Positions 47,073 through 58,226 of a stretch of DNA of 64,000 bases are shown here, in pieces. The number at the start of each line of letters is the position of its first letter. Within the stretch, counting starts at the first letter, position 1. The notes under the pieces were generated by a model. That model ran no database searches. It had not been told where the DNA came from and worked only from the letters and a program-made list of their open reading frames with translations. Position numbers and translations under genes: made by a program. Source of the stretch: Symsagittifera roscoffensis (lineage: Eukaryota > Xenacoelomorpha > Acoela > Convolutidae); NCBI RefSeq assembly GCF_963678635.1, contig NC_087067.1:31098401-31162400 (forward strand). Reading direction: 5' to 3'.

Positions 47073-48034
47073 AATTATTAATTTTTCTCCAACTCCCTTT
47101 TCTAGTAACCTCAAATCAAAACATAAACCCTTCCCCTCGTACAGGACCACAAGATTTATTAGTAACACATTACGATTGCGAAGAAAATGAACAAAAAACA
47201 CTACATAAATATGCAATAAATCAAGTATCACAATGTGAAACAGAACCACAAGCTATAGAAACCACAGATATCATAGCAACACTCTATTCAAAAGCCCGAG
47301 CAACAACAGTTACAGGTTATAAATTCACAGCGACATTCTCCGAAAAGAAAGTACATTGTTCACAAGTCTCCAACGGCAACAAAAACCGACTTGACCATGA
47401 ATCATTCTATCAAAGTAATATAGAACGTCTTTTACATCTCAATCCCGACGATTGTAAAAATGAATTACTTAGACTAAACATCACACGAAATAAAAACTCC
47501 CAAAGAAAATTAGTTAATTTTCAAGTTTTTTCAGACTCTGTACATCAATCACAACTTGAAAGACACCAAGGACATATAAAACTAGACGAAAAATACCCGT
47601 ATAACGGCGCACACGGACGATTAACCTATGACCTACATGATAAACATTGGATACCACACATTGGTATAAATAACCCATCAAACTGCAAAGCAGACACGAA
47701 AAATAAAGGATACCAAGAAATAATGTTTTTCGATTGGAAAATACAACTCGAAAAAATACAACTCACACGAGATTTATCTGATAATACAATGATCTATCAA
47801 GGAATCCGACTACCTTGTAAAAATGATCAAGGATATTGCGACCCTACAACGAGAACACAAGCAACAATTGTTTGGTTCCCCGAAGATACATGTACAACAT
47901 TTCAAGTAGCAAAAATACACGCTCGTATGATAAAATTTCACGAAAAATATTTTATACAATCAATTCCTTATGAACAAGTCCATCCATCACGAAAACTAAG
48001 TTCACTTCTAAGTTCTACCTCAATTCACTTATAG
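47060..48034 (+). pseudogene. Truncated envelope-like gene, unit 1
   Basis: The first ~314 residues are identical to the complete env at 53463, including the signal peptide and Cys-rich ectodomain. At 48003 the sequence switches to filler and mid-RT sequence, adds a few foreign residues and stops. It lacks the second half of the ectodomain and both C-terminal hydrophobic segments, so any product would be secreted and non-functional as a fusogen. Confidence 0.85.
48004..48015 (+). other. 12-bp filler at the duplication junction
   Basis: ACTTCTAAGTTC sits between env (to 48003) and RT (from 48016). Its last eight bases, CTAAGTTC, repeat env bases 47996-48003 directly upstream. This is typical of a templated insertion at a template switch or an end-joining repair site. 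Confidence 0.8.
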
Positions 48035-51000
48035 ATGAATCAAAATGTAATTGGCCCATTGAACCAATACAAGTTATTTTAACAAAAATAAACGGCAAAT
48101 ACTTTACAACCGCCGATATGAATAGTGCATACAATCAAATGCCACTAGATGAACAATCACGACGTTTAACACAATTTGTTATCGGAAACCAACAATATGA
48201 ATTCAACCGCTTATTCTATGGAATATCCATAGGACCAGCAGCATTTTCAGCTTTTATGAGCAAAATTTTTAGACCACTAATACTCAAGAAAAACGCAATC
48301 ACCTATCTAGACGATGTTTTTATGCAATCACAAACAAAAGACGAGATGTTCAATGTTTTAGAAAAATATCACCAAATACTTCAGAACGAAAATCTGAAGG
48401 CCGCCCCCGATAAATCACACTTCTTTTTGACAAGAGTTAAATTCTTAGGACATAATATAGAAAGAAAAACAATCACTCCATTGAAATCACGCATTGACGC
48501 TATTCAAAAACTTCAACCACCAACAAATAAAAAGAAAATCCAAGAATTTCTTGGAATGTTAAACTTTTTAAGTAAATATGTTTATAAAATGCAATTATAT
48601 CTACGACCATTTTATAACATCCTTAGACAACAAAATAATTTTGAATGGAATACAGAACATCAAGCACGATTCGAAGAAATAAAGAAACTTTTAACCGAAC
48701 AAATTTCAAATACAATCCCAGACCCTGATCAACCATTTTATGCAATGTGCGATGCTTCGAACTTTGGCATCGGCGCAGCACTATTACAATCACATAATGG
48801 TACAAATAAAATGAACCTCATATCAGCAAATTCTCGATTATTCACTCAAGCAGAGCTACGACTCTCCACTCTAATGAGAGAATGTACAGCCATAATATAT
48901 ACACTGACAGAATATGAATTTCTGATACTTGGATCAAAACATCCAACAGTTCTATTCACAGACCACAAACCAATCATTTTTCTTTTCACACAGAAATCTA
49001 ACCCAAACCACCGAGTTTACAGATTTCAACTAATTCTAATGAAATTTCCAAACTTACATATAGTTTGGACTGCAGGAAAAAATCTTGCATTACCAGACAC
49101 CTTAAGTCGAAATACACCACCTGAATTACTTACACGAAAAACAACAGTTGAAATACCCAAAAATATAAAATTCTACCTTGCAGAAAACGAAACATCACCT
49201 CGATTAGAATGCAAATATGCAGTTAAAACTGATATTGAACAATCACAAATAAATAATTTACAACATTTCCCACTTTATTTAGATTGTCAAAATAATCATT
49301 ATGAAGTTGATTTACTTGGAACATCAACCTTCAAACCAATCACATATTCTCAATGGATAAAAAATAACACCCAACAAAAACGAACAAAACAACACCCGCC
49401 TAAAAAAGACCATTTTCCACTAATTGAAAAAGAAGATTTAACTGATAAAATAAATTTATCAGGACCACAAACAAATGATTCAAAATACACAATAAATCAA
49501 GTTTTTGACCTCCATGACCCACTTGATACAATACCCTTATCTAAATTAGAAATCGAAAACATTTTCCTCCCCCCAACAGAAACAATTACAATTTCAACAC
49601 TGAAACAATATCAAAACCTTGACCCAGTAATTCGACAACTGAAATCATGGCACAAATATAAAACTAAACCTATCAAAGCAGATTCAACCATTCTAGGAAA
49701 CAAAACACTCCTCCGATACTTTCGCAAATTTAACAACACAACAATTAACGAAAATACAGACCTTTTAGAGTATAACCTAAATGAGTCTACAGTTCCATGT
49801 CTCCCTTTAAGTATGATTCTTATAGCTTTTAATATTTCCCATACACAAAATATTAAAGGACACTCTGGATCAGAAAAAACATATTCAAATTTTATACAAA
49901 ATTTTTACTTCCCAAATGCACCAATTTGGATAAAAGTACTATGCAATGATTGTATAGTATGTCAACTAAATAAACCTTACCCAAATCAAAAACAAATAGC
50001 ACAGAAACAAGATTTTAAAGGACAAAGTTTGTACTTTAATCACCGTATCTCATTTGATACTAAAGGACCAATTTCACCCTCATCAGAAGGAAACTCCTAC
50101 ATTATGGTAATTGTTGACGCATTTACACATTATGTAGCACTTAACCCAGTACCACATTGTAACGCTTATTACGCTTACACAACACTCTATGAACACTGGA
50201 TAGCAAAATTCGGACTACCAGAAATTTTAGTTACAGACAACGGTACAGAATTCATAAATAATGAAATAATAACACTATGTCATTTATACAACATTAAACA
50301 CAAACCACGTACATCTCATGCACCTTGGACAAACGGCTTAGTCGAAGGTATGAACCGTTCACTACAAGAATATCTTAGATGTATCATCAACGGAAATGAT
50401 ACAAAATATACCGAATGGTCAGCAGATGTAAAATTATTTCCCTTAGCATATAATTCACAAATTACGACAACTTTAGGAATGTCACCATACGAAATGGTTT
50501 TTAACCAAAAGCCACGCAAACCAATAATGTTTACAGCAAATTCTCATAAAAACGCACAAGGTTATTGTCAACCAAATAAAGACTCAATTTGTTATAACCT
50601 CCCATTACATACGCACGATGAAGATCATTTTCATCACCCACAAATTCTTAAATTAGCCTCCGGTACACACACCGAATGGATTTTAAATAGAGATAAGAAA
50701 CACAATGAAATTTACCAAAAAATAACGAAAAAGTTATTACAAAGACAAAACATAAATGACCAAATCAATTCACGTTTTACACCAGCTTCCGATTTAAAAA
50801 TTGGAACATTTGTTTTAATACCTAATTTTAATACTCAAAAAGGAATTTCTAAAAAATTACAACCCCTCCGAAAAGGACCCTACCAAATAATTGCAAAACC
50901 CACTGATGTCACATATAAAATTACCGACTCAAACAAAAAAGAAATCGTTCAGCACCGAAACAACCTATTACCTTATTACCCAAAAGAATACGCACTCCGC

Positions 51001-51318
51001 GAATTAACTCAATTATATTCTTTCACAGGATTAAAAATCATTCAAAACGAACCACATCTGAAAAACACAGAACAAAATGATAACCCCACCGAAAATCAAA
51101 ACACAAAACCAACCGCCACCAAAAACAATACACAAAACCATAAAGAATCTCCAAAACCAAGAAAAAATAGAAAAATGACAGAACAAATAATACCCCAAGA
51201 AGAAATAGACAAATCTGAACATAGAAAAACAACAAGACTCCGAAATCAACCACGTAAAAACTACAAAATGTTCATCCCCCAATCTAAAATATTAAAAAAA
51301 GTAGAATTTAAAAAGTAA
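48016..51318 (+). pseudogene. 5'-truncated pol copy, unit 2
   Basis: An in-frame copy of the RT palm, RNase H, integrase and C-terminal region of Gag-Pol, identical in sequence. It lacks Gag, protease and the first RT motifs. The frame is open from 48016, with the first ATG at 48118 just after the motif-A Asp. Without the N-terminal RT fingers it cannot give an active RT; the integrase part is intact. It has no promoter of its own and is probably not translated. Confidence 0.85.
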
Positions 51319-51918
51319 TTTTAAGATTTTATACTTCACAATCTTGAAACCTCCGTAACATTTTTCATTTCAATTTTTCAAAATAACATGCTCACAAGTA
51401 CGCAATAATTCTAGTTCAAAATAGACCAATAGGATTCATCCAATCCGCCACTTTCTCTAACTCAAACTAAGATCAATTAGACGAATAATCTAGAACTCCA
51501 GGCACATCTCTAACTATAACTTTACAACCTCCAGGTCAAAAATAAGCAAACCACTCCAACTTGACAGCTAAAATAAATATCACCATAATACCGTACCCCT
51601 CCCTTATCTAATAACCCAAAGATCAACAATATTTCCCCAACTCAGACCACGAATACCCCCAAAACAAATTTGATAACTTAGCCTAAAGTAACAAAATGAA
51701 GATTTTAATTAGCCTAAAGTATAAAAATCTCACCATACCCCGGATCATTTGACAAACAAAAATAAAGAAAAAGACGACCTCCCAGTCACCATGAAAATTG
51801 CCCCCAACAATTTTTTACAAAACTCAACCCACTTGTCAAAAAACTAATAAATAATTCGACCACACTAGAAAATCGCCTCAAACAGCAAAAAATATTCGAC
51901 CAAGAGATCATTTCTTAA
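51319..51918 (+). other. Spacer after pol copy, unit 2
   Basis: Identical to 44916-45515; no gene seen. Confidence 0.4.
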
Positions 51919-52149
51919 ATGCTTTTCTCTCAAACAGTTGCTCAAATACTTATAAATTTTAAACATTTTTTTTCAATACTTGAAGCCTTTATAATATTTC
52001 TTTTTGATATACTTGAATATTTTCTAATAATCCTAATCATTTTTTGTAACATTTTTTTAATTTTCTACACAATACTCGAACTATTCCTCCAACTTTCCAA
52101 AACCCTTGAATATATCCACAGGTACGATTTTAACAACTTGTCTAAATGA
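51919..52149 (+). CDS. Small hydrophobic membrane ORF A, unit 2
   Basis: Identical copy of 45516-45746 with the same ATGA overlap to the next ORF. This copy sits upstream of the complete env, so if expression depends on proximity to env it may be the relevant one. Confidence 0.5.
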   Translation: MLFSQTVAQILINFKHFFSILEAFIIFLFDILEYFLIILIIFCNIFLIFYTILELFLQLSKTLEYIHRYDFNNLSK

Positions 52150-52334
52150 TACGAACAATTTTCAGTAGAACTGATATTTTTTTATTGTTTGTAATTTTCA
52201 TAACATTTTTATCATCCCTCATTTTGACAATATGTAAATGTATAAAGAAAGCAATCATCACATTTGCCCTAGCAACAATTTTTCTAATTATTTTTATGGA
52301 AGAATATTATAATAAACATAAACCTTCCCACTAA
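52146..52334 (+). CDS. Small membrane ORF B, unit 2
   Basis: Identical copy of 45743-45931: two hydrophobic segments and a charged tail. Confidence 0.5.
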   Translation: MIRTIFSRTDIFLLFVIFITFLSSLILTICKCIKKAIITFALATIFLIIFMEEYYNKHKPSH

Positions 52335-52339
52335 AGTAA

Positions 52340-53475
52340 AAATTCAAAAATCCATCAAAAATTGCTACCCAACAGTCACAGAATCAGTCTTCACCGACAT
52401 CATCCCAAGATAATCCAACACCACCTTCAACTACTCAAAATCCTCAAACATCTACACGAATTTCTTTTCAAGACAATCCATACACTTTTGAAGAACGGCA
52501 CGCTCGTTTATCTGAACCACTAGAACCAGTTCAACGACAAGCATCCCTAAGTGAACCAACATATAATCTTTACCCAACACTACCACAAGAACTAAGTAGA
52601 ATACGAAACCTTAGTCAAAACCAAAACACAACAGAAATAAATAGACAAATTATACATCCTCGACGAAATAGAAATTTTCAAACTCCCCGAGTTCATTTTG
52701 ATATACCTCAATCCCCATCACAAACCACTCCAGAAAACACCACTGGTATATTACCAGAAACCCCTACACTTCTTTCACAACGTAGCACCTCAAGCTTACC
52801 ATCAGATTACTTAGGTTCAACACCAACATCTGAACAAATACGTGAAAATCCTTTTAACCCCCCAAACCTAACATCACGACTGCCATATTGGACTACACAT
52901 TCATTTACACAAGGTGAACCAAATTTAGTCAATGACCCCATAGATATTTCTACGGATACAACAACATCCTCATCACTACCAGAAACATTATCACTACCAT
53001 CAACACCATCAATAAGCCAATTTTCACCACTACCCTTTAACGTAAATTTTCCAAATAATCTCGACGCCAGATATCGAGAACAATCATCAATAAATATTCC
53101 TTTAAGACTAGATTGGAATACATTTACAGCACCTCCACCATTATTTGGACAACATCAAGAAAGTAACCGCCTTCATAACTGGCACTTAATAGATTACAAT
53201 ATCGCCAAGATATTCACAACGATATCCGTGATCACAATATTCAAATACTCCAACAAAACAGTTTACAATTAAAGTTTGAAATCACAGTTAAATTAAACAA
53301 TATTACACAACATCCCTACCCATTAAATCCACCTAACATAACAGCTCAATCACTACCACCACCGTTTATAACTACTGAAGTAATATATAAATACGACAGA
53401 TACACCAAAAACACAATTGGTTACATTACATTTTATAACCCATACTCAGGATTATCATACACATGTATATTCTAA
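52340..53475 (+). pseudogene. ATG-less Pro/Ser/Thr-rich open frame, unit 2
   Basis: Identical copy of 45937-47072, including the missing ATG and the -1 frame step. Confidence 0.5.
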
Positions 53476-56081
53476 AATTATTAATTTTTCTCCAACTCCC
53501 TTTTCTAGTAACCTCAAATCAAAACATAAACCCTTCCCCTCGTACAGGACCACAAGATTTATTAGTAACACATTACGATTGCGAAGAAAATGAACAAAAA
53601 ACACTACATAAATATGCAATAAATCAAGTATCACAATGTGAAACAGAACCACAAGCTATAGAAACCACAGATATCATAGCAACACTCTATTCAAAAGCCC
53701 GAGCAACAACAGTTACAGGTTATAAATTCACAGCGACATTCTCCGAAAAGAAAGTACATTGTTCACAAGTCTCCAACGGCAACAAAAACCGACTTGACCA
53801 TGAATCATTCTATCAAAGTAATATAGAACGTCTTTTACATCTCAATCCCGACGATTGTAAAAATGAATTACTTAGACTAAACATCACACGAAATAAAAAC
53901 TCCCAAAGAAAATTAGTTAATTTTCAAGTTTTTTCAGACTCTGTACATCAATCACAACTTGAAAGACACCAAGGACATATAAAACTAGACGAAAAATACC
54001 CGTATAACGGCGCACACGGACGATTAACCTATGACCTACATGATAAACATTGGATACCACACATTGGTATAAATAACCCATCAAACTGCAAAGCAGACAC
54101 GAAAAATAAAGGATACCAAGAAATAATGTTTTTCGATTGGAAAATACAACTCGAAAAAATACAACTCACACGAGATTTATCTGATAATACAATGATCTAT
54201 CAAGGAATCCGACTACCTTGTAAAAATGATCAAGGATATTGCGACCCTACAACGAGAACACAAGCAACAATTGTTTGGTTCCCCGAAGATACATGTACAA
54301 CATTTCAAGTAGCAAAAATACACGCTCGTATGATAAAATTTCACGAAAAATATTTTATACAATCAATTCCTTATGAACAAGTCCATCCATCACGAAAACT
54401 AAGTTCCGATTTTAGAAACATAGACAATATAGAAAATAAATTGACACGTTTTCAAATATATCAAGAAACAGAACTTGCATGTAAATACAGGAATCCACTT
54501 CACAGAACACAATACTCTGAAATATTAGTTGAATACGAAAAAGGATTCGACATGACCACTGGAAAAATAAAAATCGACCCATATGCCACAGGTCATCCTT
54601 TAAACGAAGGAACATCCTATATACCAGTTAATTTTCAAAAAAGCAACGGACAACCTGGTGGACATCTAAAACCTCAGGACACCAGAAGCACACGCTTACA
54701 AGAATTATCACTAATGAACACTACATATTTCGGTAATATCCACTATGATATTCATTTAGATATGAAACTAGATTATACAATTAGCCGAATTTTTCAAGAA
54801 ATGTCACTCTCCGAATTAGAAACACTACACCAACTATGCGAATTAGAACGAACACAAATATTACAATCACTTGCACTAGCAGTATTAAAAATACCCTATG
54901 CAGGATACTTATTATTAGGAAATAGATCAAATTTTTTAGACTACGAAGGAAACATCTTATGGTTTTATACTTGTACCAAAAAAGTATCACCACTATACGT
55001 CTTTGAAGATAAACGATGTTATAAAAGAATCCCTATCTTTTATAAGAATAAAGTACATTTCGTGGATACACTTTCACGAAGAACCTATTTCTGGGATACC
55101 GCAGTCCCATGTGGATCAGAAAATAGCCACAATGTAGTACAACTAAACCCTGATGAAAATAAATATTATCTTCTCACTCCATATCCCACATTAATGCAAT
55201 CACTCAAAAAATTTTCACCAGAAAGCATTCGCGCTATTGCTCGAAACCCAAATATAGACTTACAATCAATAGGAATCTATTCAAAATCAGATATTCAACA
55301 TCACATTAGAACACAACAATTCCAAGAATTATTAACACAAATGGACACTATACAAAGACAATCAATCGACCAAAATTTACGCAAACTTGCAGAAACCGCA
55401 GGATTTGCCGATATCTACACGCAAGACTATAGCGGATATTTTAAGGACATTAAAGATTACATATATCTAAACGGTGAAAAATACCGTCCCCAAGATATAT
55501 CACCAATTAACATTTTTAGCTTTGTTACACTCAAAAATGAGATCCTAGATTTTCTAGGATGGCCCTACTACATCTTAGAAAAATTGACTATTTTATACGC
55601 AATGTTTAACTTTATTGGATTTCTTTTCTCACTTTTAAAAGGAATCTACAACACGTGTGCTATACACACACAAGTAAACAGACAAGCAAGCGTAGCACGC
55701 ATACTCTTTGCAGGATTTTTTGGAATCTTTTCTACATCTATAAACAAAATTCTTTTAGACGCACAAATAAAAGAATATAACACAAAAATAACAACACGAC
55801 AAAATACATACGACGAAGAACATAACAATGTCGACACACAGCCAACGGCACCACAATTACCACCCCTACCAAATAACCATCCACTATCCCTAGTCCCACG
55901 AAATTTTCGAAATTTAGCAATCACACATAATCCAAATTTTCGACTCAATACATCACAAAGCCCCGTCCAACATATAATGACACACCAGTCACAAGATGAT
56001 AATACTTATGAACAAATTATTGAACAACCCCATACCACCGCTTTTCAGTCTCAAAATAATAATTTTTTTAGCCCACGATGA
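53463..56081 (+). CDS. Envelope-like glycoprotein, complete (872 aa)
   Basis: Starts with a short hydrophobic signal peptide (residues ~1-18), then a ~680-residue Cys-containing ectodomain with several N-x-S/T sites. A hydrophobic segment at ~704-728 and a second at ~745-765 precede a ~105-residue tail. The segment CKNDQGYC...WFPEDTC (~275) and the CYKRIPIFY...FVDTLSRRT...VPC region (~516-560) resemble, in my recollection, glycoproteins of chuvirus-like negative-strand viruses captured by some invertebrate LTR elements. No clear furin site is seen. The ATG follows directly on the upstream open frame, and its stop overlaps the next ORF (ATGA). Its position after pol and this architecture make an envelope role likely; the specific affinity is tentative. 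Confidence 0.75.
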   Translation: MYILKLLIFLQLPFLVTSNQNINPSPRTGPQDLLVTHYDCEENEQKTLHKYAINQVSQCETEPQAIETTDIIATLYSKARATTVTGYKFTATFSEKKVHCSQVSNGNKNRLDHESFYQSNIERLLHLNPDDCKNELLRLNITRNKNSQRKLVNFQVFSDSVHQSQLERHQGHIKLDEKYPYNGAHGRLTYDLHDKHWIPHIGINNPSNCKADTKNKGYQEIMFFDWKIQLEKIQLTRDLSDNTMIYQGIRLPCKNDQGYCDPTTRTQATIVWFPEDTCTTFQVAKIHARMIKFHEKYFIQSIPYEQVHPSRKLSSDFRNIDNIENKLTRFQIYQETELACKYRNPLHRTQYSEILVEYEKGFDMTTGKIKIDPYATGHPLNEGTSYIPVNFQKSNGQPGGHLKPQDTRSTRLQELSLMNTTYFGNIHYDIHLDMKLDYTISRIFQEMSLSELETLHQLCELERTQILQSLALAVLKIPYAGYLLLGNRSNFLDYEGNILWFYTCTKKVSPLYVFEDKRCYKRIPIFYKNKVHFVDTLSRRTYFWDTAVPCGSENSHNVVQLNPDENKYYLLTPYPTLMQSLKKFSPESIRAIARNPNIDLQSIGIYSKSDIQHHIRTQQFQELLTQMDTIQRQSIDQNLRKLAETAGFADIYTQDYSGYFKDIKDYIYLNGEKYRPQDISPINIFSFVTLKNEILDFLGWPYYILEKLTILYAMFNFIGFLFSLLKGIYNTCAIHTQVNRQASVARILFAGFFGIFSTSINKILLDAQIKEYNTKITTRQNTYDEEHNNVDTQPTAPQLPPLPNNHPLSLVPRNFRNLAITHNPNFRLNTSQSPVQHIMTHQSQDDNTYEQIIEQPHTTAFQSQNNNFFSPR

Positions 56082-57736
56082 GCCGCCAACTTGGATCACT
56101 ACACCGATCAAATTCCCATCCAACCAATCTTACCTCTCCAATCCCAATCATACCACTTTTTGCTTTTCCGCCACCCGATTTCCCATCTAGCAATGTAACA
56201 TCTGGCATGAATTCCGACACTAACTCACATATTTCAGTTTTATACTCCATTTCACAGCTAAATAACCCGAATATTGAAACCCCCGATGAATTCGCCGACT
56301 CAGAACCATCCCCATCCAATAATTTTCATAACCCTTCTAATTTTTCTCAACCTCCTTTTCAACCCATATTGTCCAATAACCCTGACCCAATCACTCCGAC
56401 ACCCTCTTATGCTTCCCAAGTTACCCCAACCTACTCCTCATACCAATCTGACCAATCATCTCATTCTCCAGACACCCCCCGAATCTCCCCAGAGCTAGAT
56501 AATTTTATTACCCTCCAACAGCAACCCTACCACCTTAACACCCCGACCATAAACCAAATCTCCTCCATTACAGTTTCATCCAATCCCCCTACACCCTCTT
56601 CAAATTATACTGAATCATTAACACCATCATCCACATCCACTATATCTTCACTAAACACAAATAGAGCTTACCGCACTTTTAAAAGAAAATTCCCCAACCA
56701 TCCTTTCCCAGCAAAACCAGGAACAGCCCGTGAATACATCAACCACCCCCAGCATACTAACACTAAAGAATTTTTAGCTATCACTTTACCCTCGTTTCCA
56801 CAATACACCTTAAACACCCCTCACGACGCTAACGAAACACGCAACTTTGTAGATGAATACGTTTTAATGCCCACTCTCTCTTGGACCTCATACTATCATT
56901 TCACTAACCCTCTTTGCTTACCCTTATCTAACACTCACATCGATATAGAGCGAAATAAGGACATGCTATATCAACTAACTACACCACTAACCGCTAGACA
57001 GTTTACTTACGTTGGATATAAAAAATCACTAAAAACACACACTGCACCTAGAGCTAATGAATATACACTAGAATACTACGATCACAACATCATCAGAGCT
57101 AACCAAGATCAATTCTTAGACGACGATCGCTTCGCTAATCCACAAATCACCGAGAAATTTTTCATCAAGACACCATATGTATTTACACTAAACATCTTCG
57201 ACCGAAAGTTTGATCACATTATTTCAGAAGCACTAACAAACACACAGGCATACGAAAGTTTTAAAGAACGCTTCCAAATCTTTTCACTAACCTTTCATTT
57301 CCTTGCACCACACGAAAGAGATTTACACTGCTCACACGATATTATGTTGCGCACTAAACAAACACATACATATAGTTATTATCGCTTCATCCAAAATCAC
57401 TTTGACCTCCACACACCATCTAGACAACCACACCATCGTTTCCAATTCATCAACTCAAAATACACTTCACCGTATTTCCTAAATTTCACATATTGTATTA
57501 AAGACACTAACCTCCATGGTATTCTTCGTAATTATGACCCCATAACCCAAATGTACATTTTCTGCCCCATCACCAAGACCTTCAACGCCGAAGAATCCCG
57601 ACCCTTCCTTATCCCGCACGAGTTCCTACAACCTATAGAAATCCCAATTTTAGAATTCATCCACAACACTAAATTTAACCACAAATTATATAACTTAATC
57701 CAAAACACACCTTATGAGTTTGCAGTAGGCACTTAA
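56078..57736 (+). CDS. 3' accessory ORF of unknown function (552 aa)
   Basis: The ATG lies in the env stop (ATGA). Residues 1-~205 are Pro/Ser/Thr/Asn-rich and probably disordered. Residues ~206-552 look globular, with many aromatic residues and His. There is no signal peptide, membrane segment, zinc motif or family I recognise. The frame is intact in a young element, which argues that it is used. Its base composition is more C-rich than gag-pol. It is too long and in the wrong place for a common retroviral regulator. Confidence 0.7.
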   Translation: MSRQLGSLHRSNSHPTNLTSPIPIIPLFAFPPPDFPSSNVTSGMNSDTNSHISVLYSISQLNNPNIETPDEFADSEPSPSNNFHNPSNFSQPPFQPILSNNPDPITPTPSYASQVTPTYSSYQSDQSSHSPDTPRISPELDNFITLQQQPYHLNTPTINQISSITVSSNPPTPSSNYTESLTPSSTSTISSLNTNRAYRTFKRKFPNHPFPAKPGTAREYINHPQHTNTKEFLAITLPSFPQYTLNTPHDANETRNFVDEYVLMPTLSWTSYYHFTNPLCLPLSNTHIDIERNKDMLYQLTTPLTARQFTYVGYKKSLKTHTAPRANEYTLEYYDHNIIRANQDQFLDDDRFANPQITEKFFIKTPYVFTLNIFDRKFDHIISEALTNTQAYESFKERFQIFSLTFHFLAPHERDLHCSHDIMLRTKQTHTYSYYRFIQNHFDLHTPSRQPHHRFQFINSKYTSPYFLNFTYCIKDTNLHGILRNYDPITQMYIFCPITKTFNAEESRPFLIPHEFLQPIEIPILEFIHNTKFNHKLYNLIQNTPYEFAVGT

Positions 57737-57880
57737 GAACTAACCACTATTAAGGCACTTCAATTGCTTTGGCCACTGCTTCAAACTAAAAATATCATCC
57801 GCATCTTAGCTAAACTACTAACAACTTCAGAACTAATTCACGACATCTTCCCCCACGGTTTTTTCCCCAACGACTAACAG

Positions 57881-57958
57881 GTAAGTATGAATTAAGTAAA
57901 TATTACTAATTAATTACAATATTAAAAACTCACCATTCTTTATTCATGTTTTCTTTAG
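57881..57958 (+). promoter_or_regulatory. Possible small intron after the 552-aa ORF
   Basis: Strong donor (AACAG|GTAAGT), branch-like TACTAAT and pyrimidine-rich acceptor TTTTCTTTAG spaced 78 bp. An intron after the stop codon would be unusual; the donor could instead join to a site further downstream. Confidence 0.4.
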
Positions 57959-58086
57959 ATTTTTAGCCTTCATCCTCGATCATCTGAAAAATTCACAAAA
58001 GAAAAATAAAAAATAGCAAACTTCTTCAAAACTGTTTAAGACCCTATTAAACTTTTGCACCAACAATTAAATAAATATAATACCAA

Positions 58087-58226
58087 TGCAGTAAATTAAT
58101 TTATAATATTTTCCCCCAAAGCAGTAAATCTAATTATGATGAAAATTTGTATCTTAAAATTCCCCCATAACTAGCAGTAAATTTCCAAATTCTATGCAGT
58201 AAATTAATAAAATACAATTGCAGTAC
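58087..58226 (+). repeat. GCAGTAAAT word cluster
   Basis: Four GCAGTAAAT copies and one GCAGTACT in 140 bp of the 3' region, separated by AT-rich spacers with CCCCC runs. Could be a protein-binding array or chance in AT-rich sequence. Confidence 0.45.

Larger units (their letters stand above)
41613..48015 (+). repeat. 6,403-bp tandem duplication, unit 1 (mid-RT to mid-env)
   Basis: Unit 1 runs from the Tyr codon after LDAR in RT to env position 48003, plus a 12-bp filler (48004-48015). All ORFs recur at a constant offset of 6,403 bp with identical products, so the copies appear identical. Confidence 0.9.
48016..54406 (+). repeat. 6,403-bp tandem duplication, unit 2
   Basis: Copy of 41613-48003. 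It starts mid-RT and leads into the complete env. The filler is absent because env continues here. Confidence 0.9.

Noticed and set aside
48118..51318. Second pol copy as an independent functional gene
   Set aside because: It starts in the middle of RT without the finger motifs, lacks Gag and protease, and arises from the tandem duplication.
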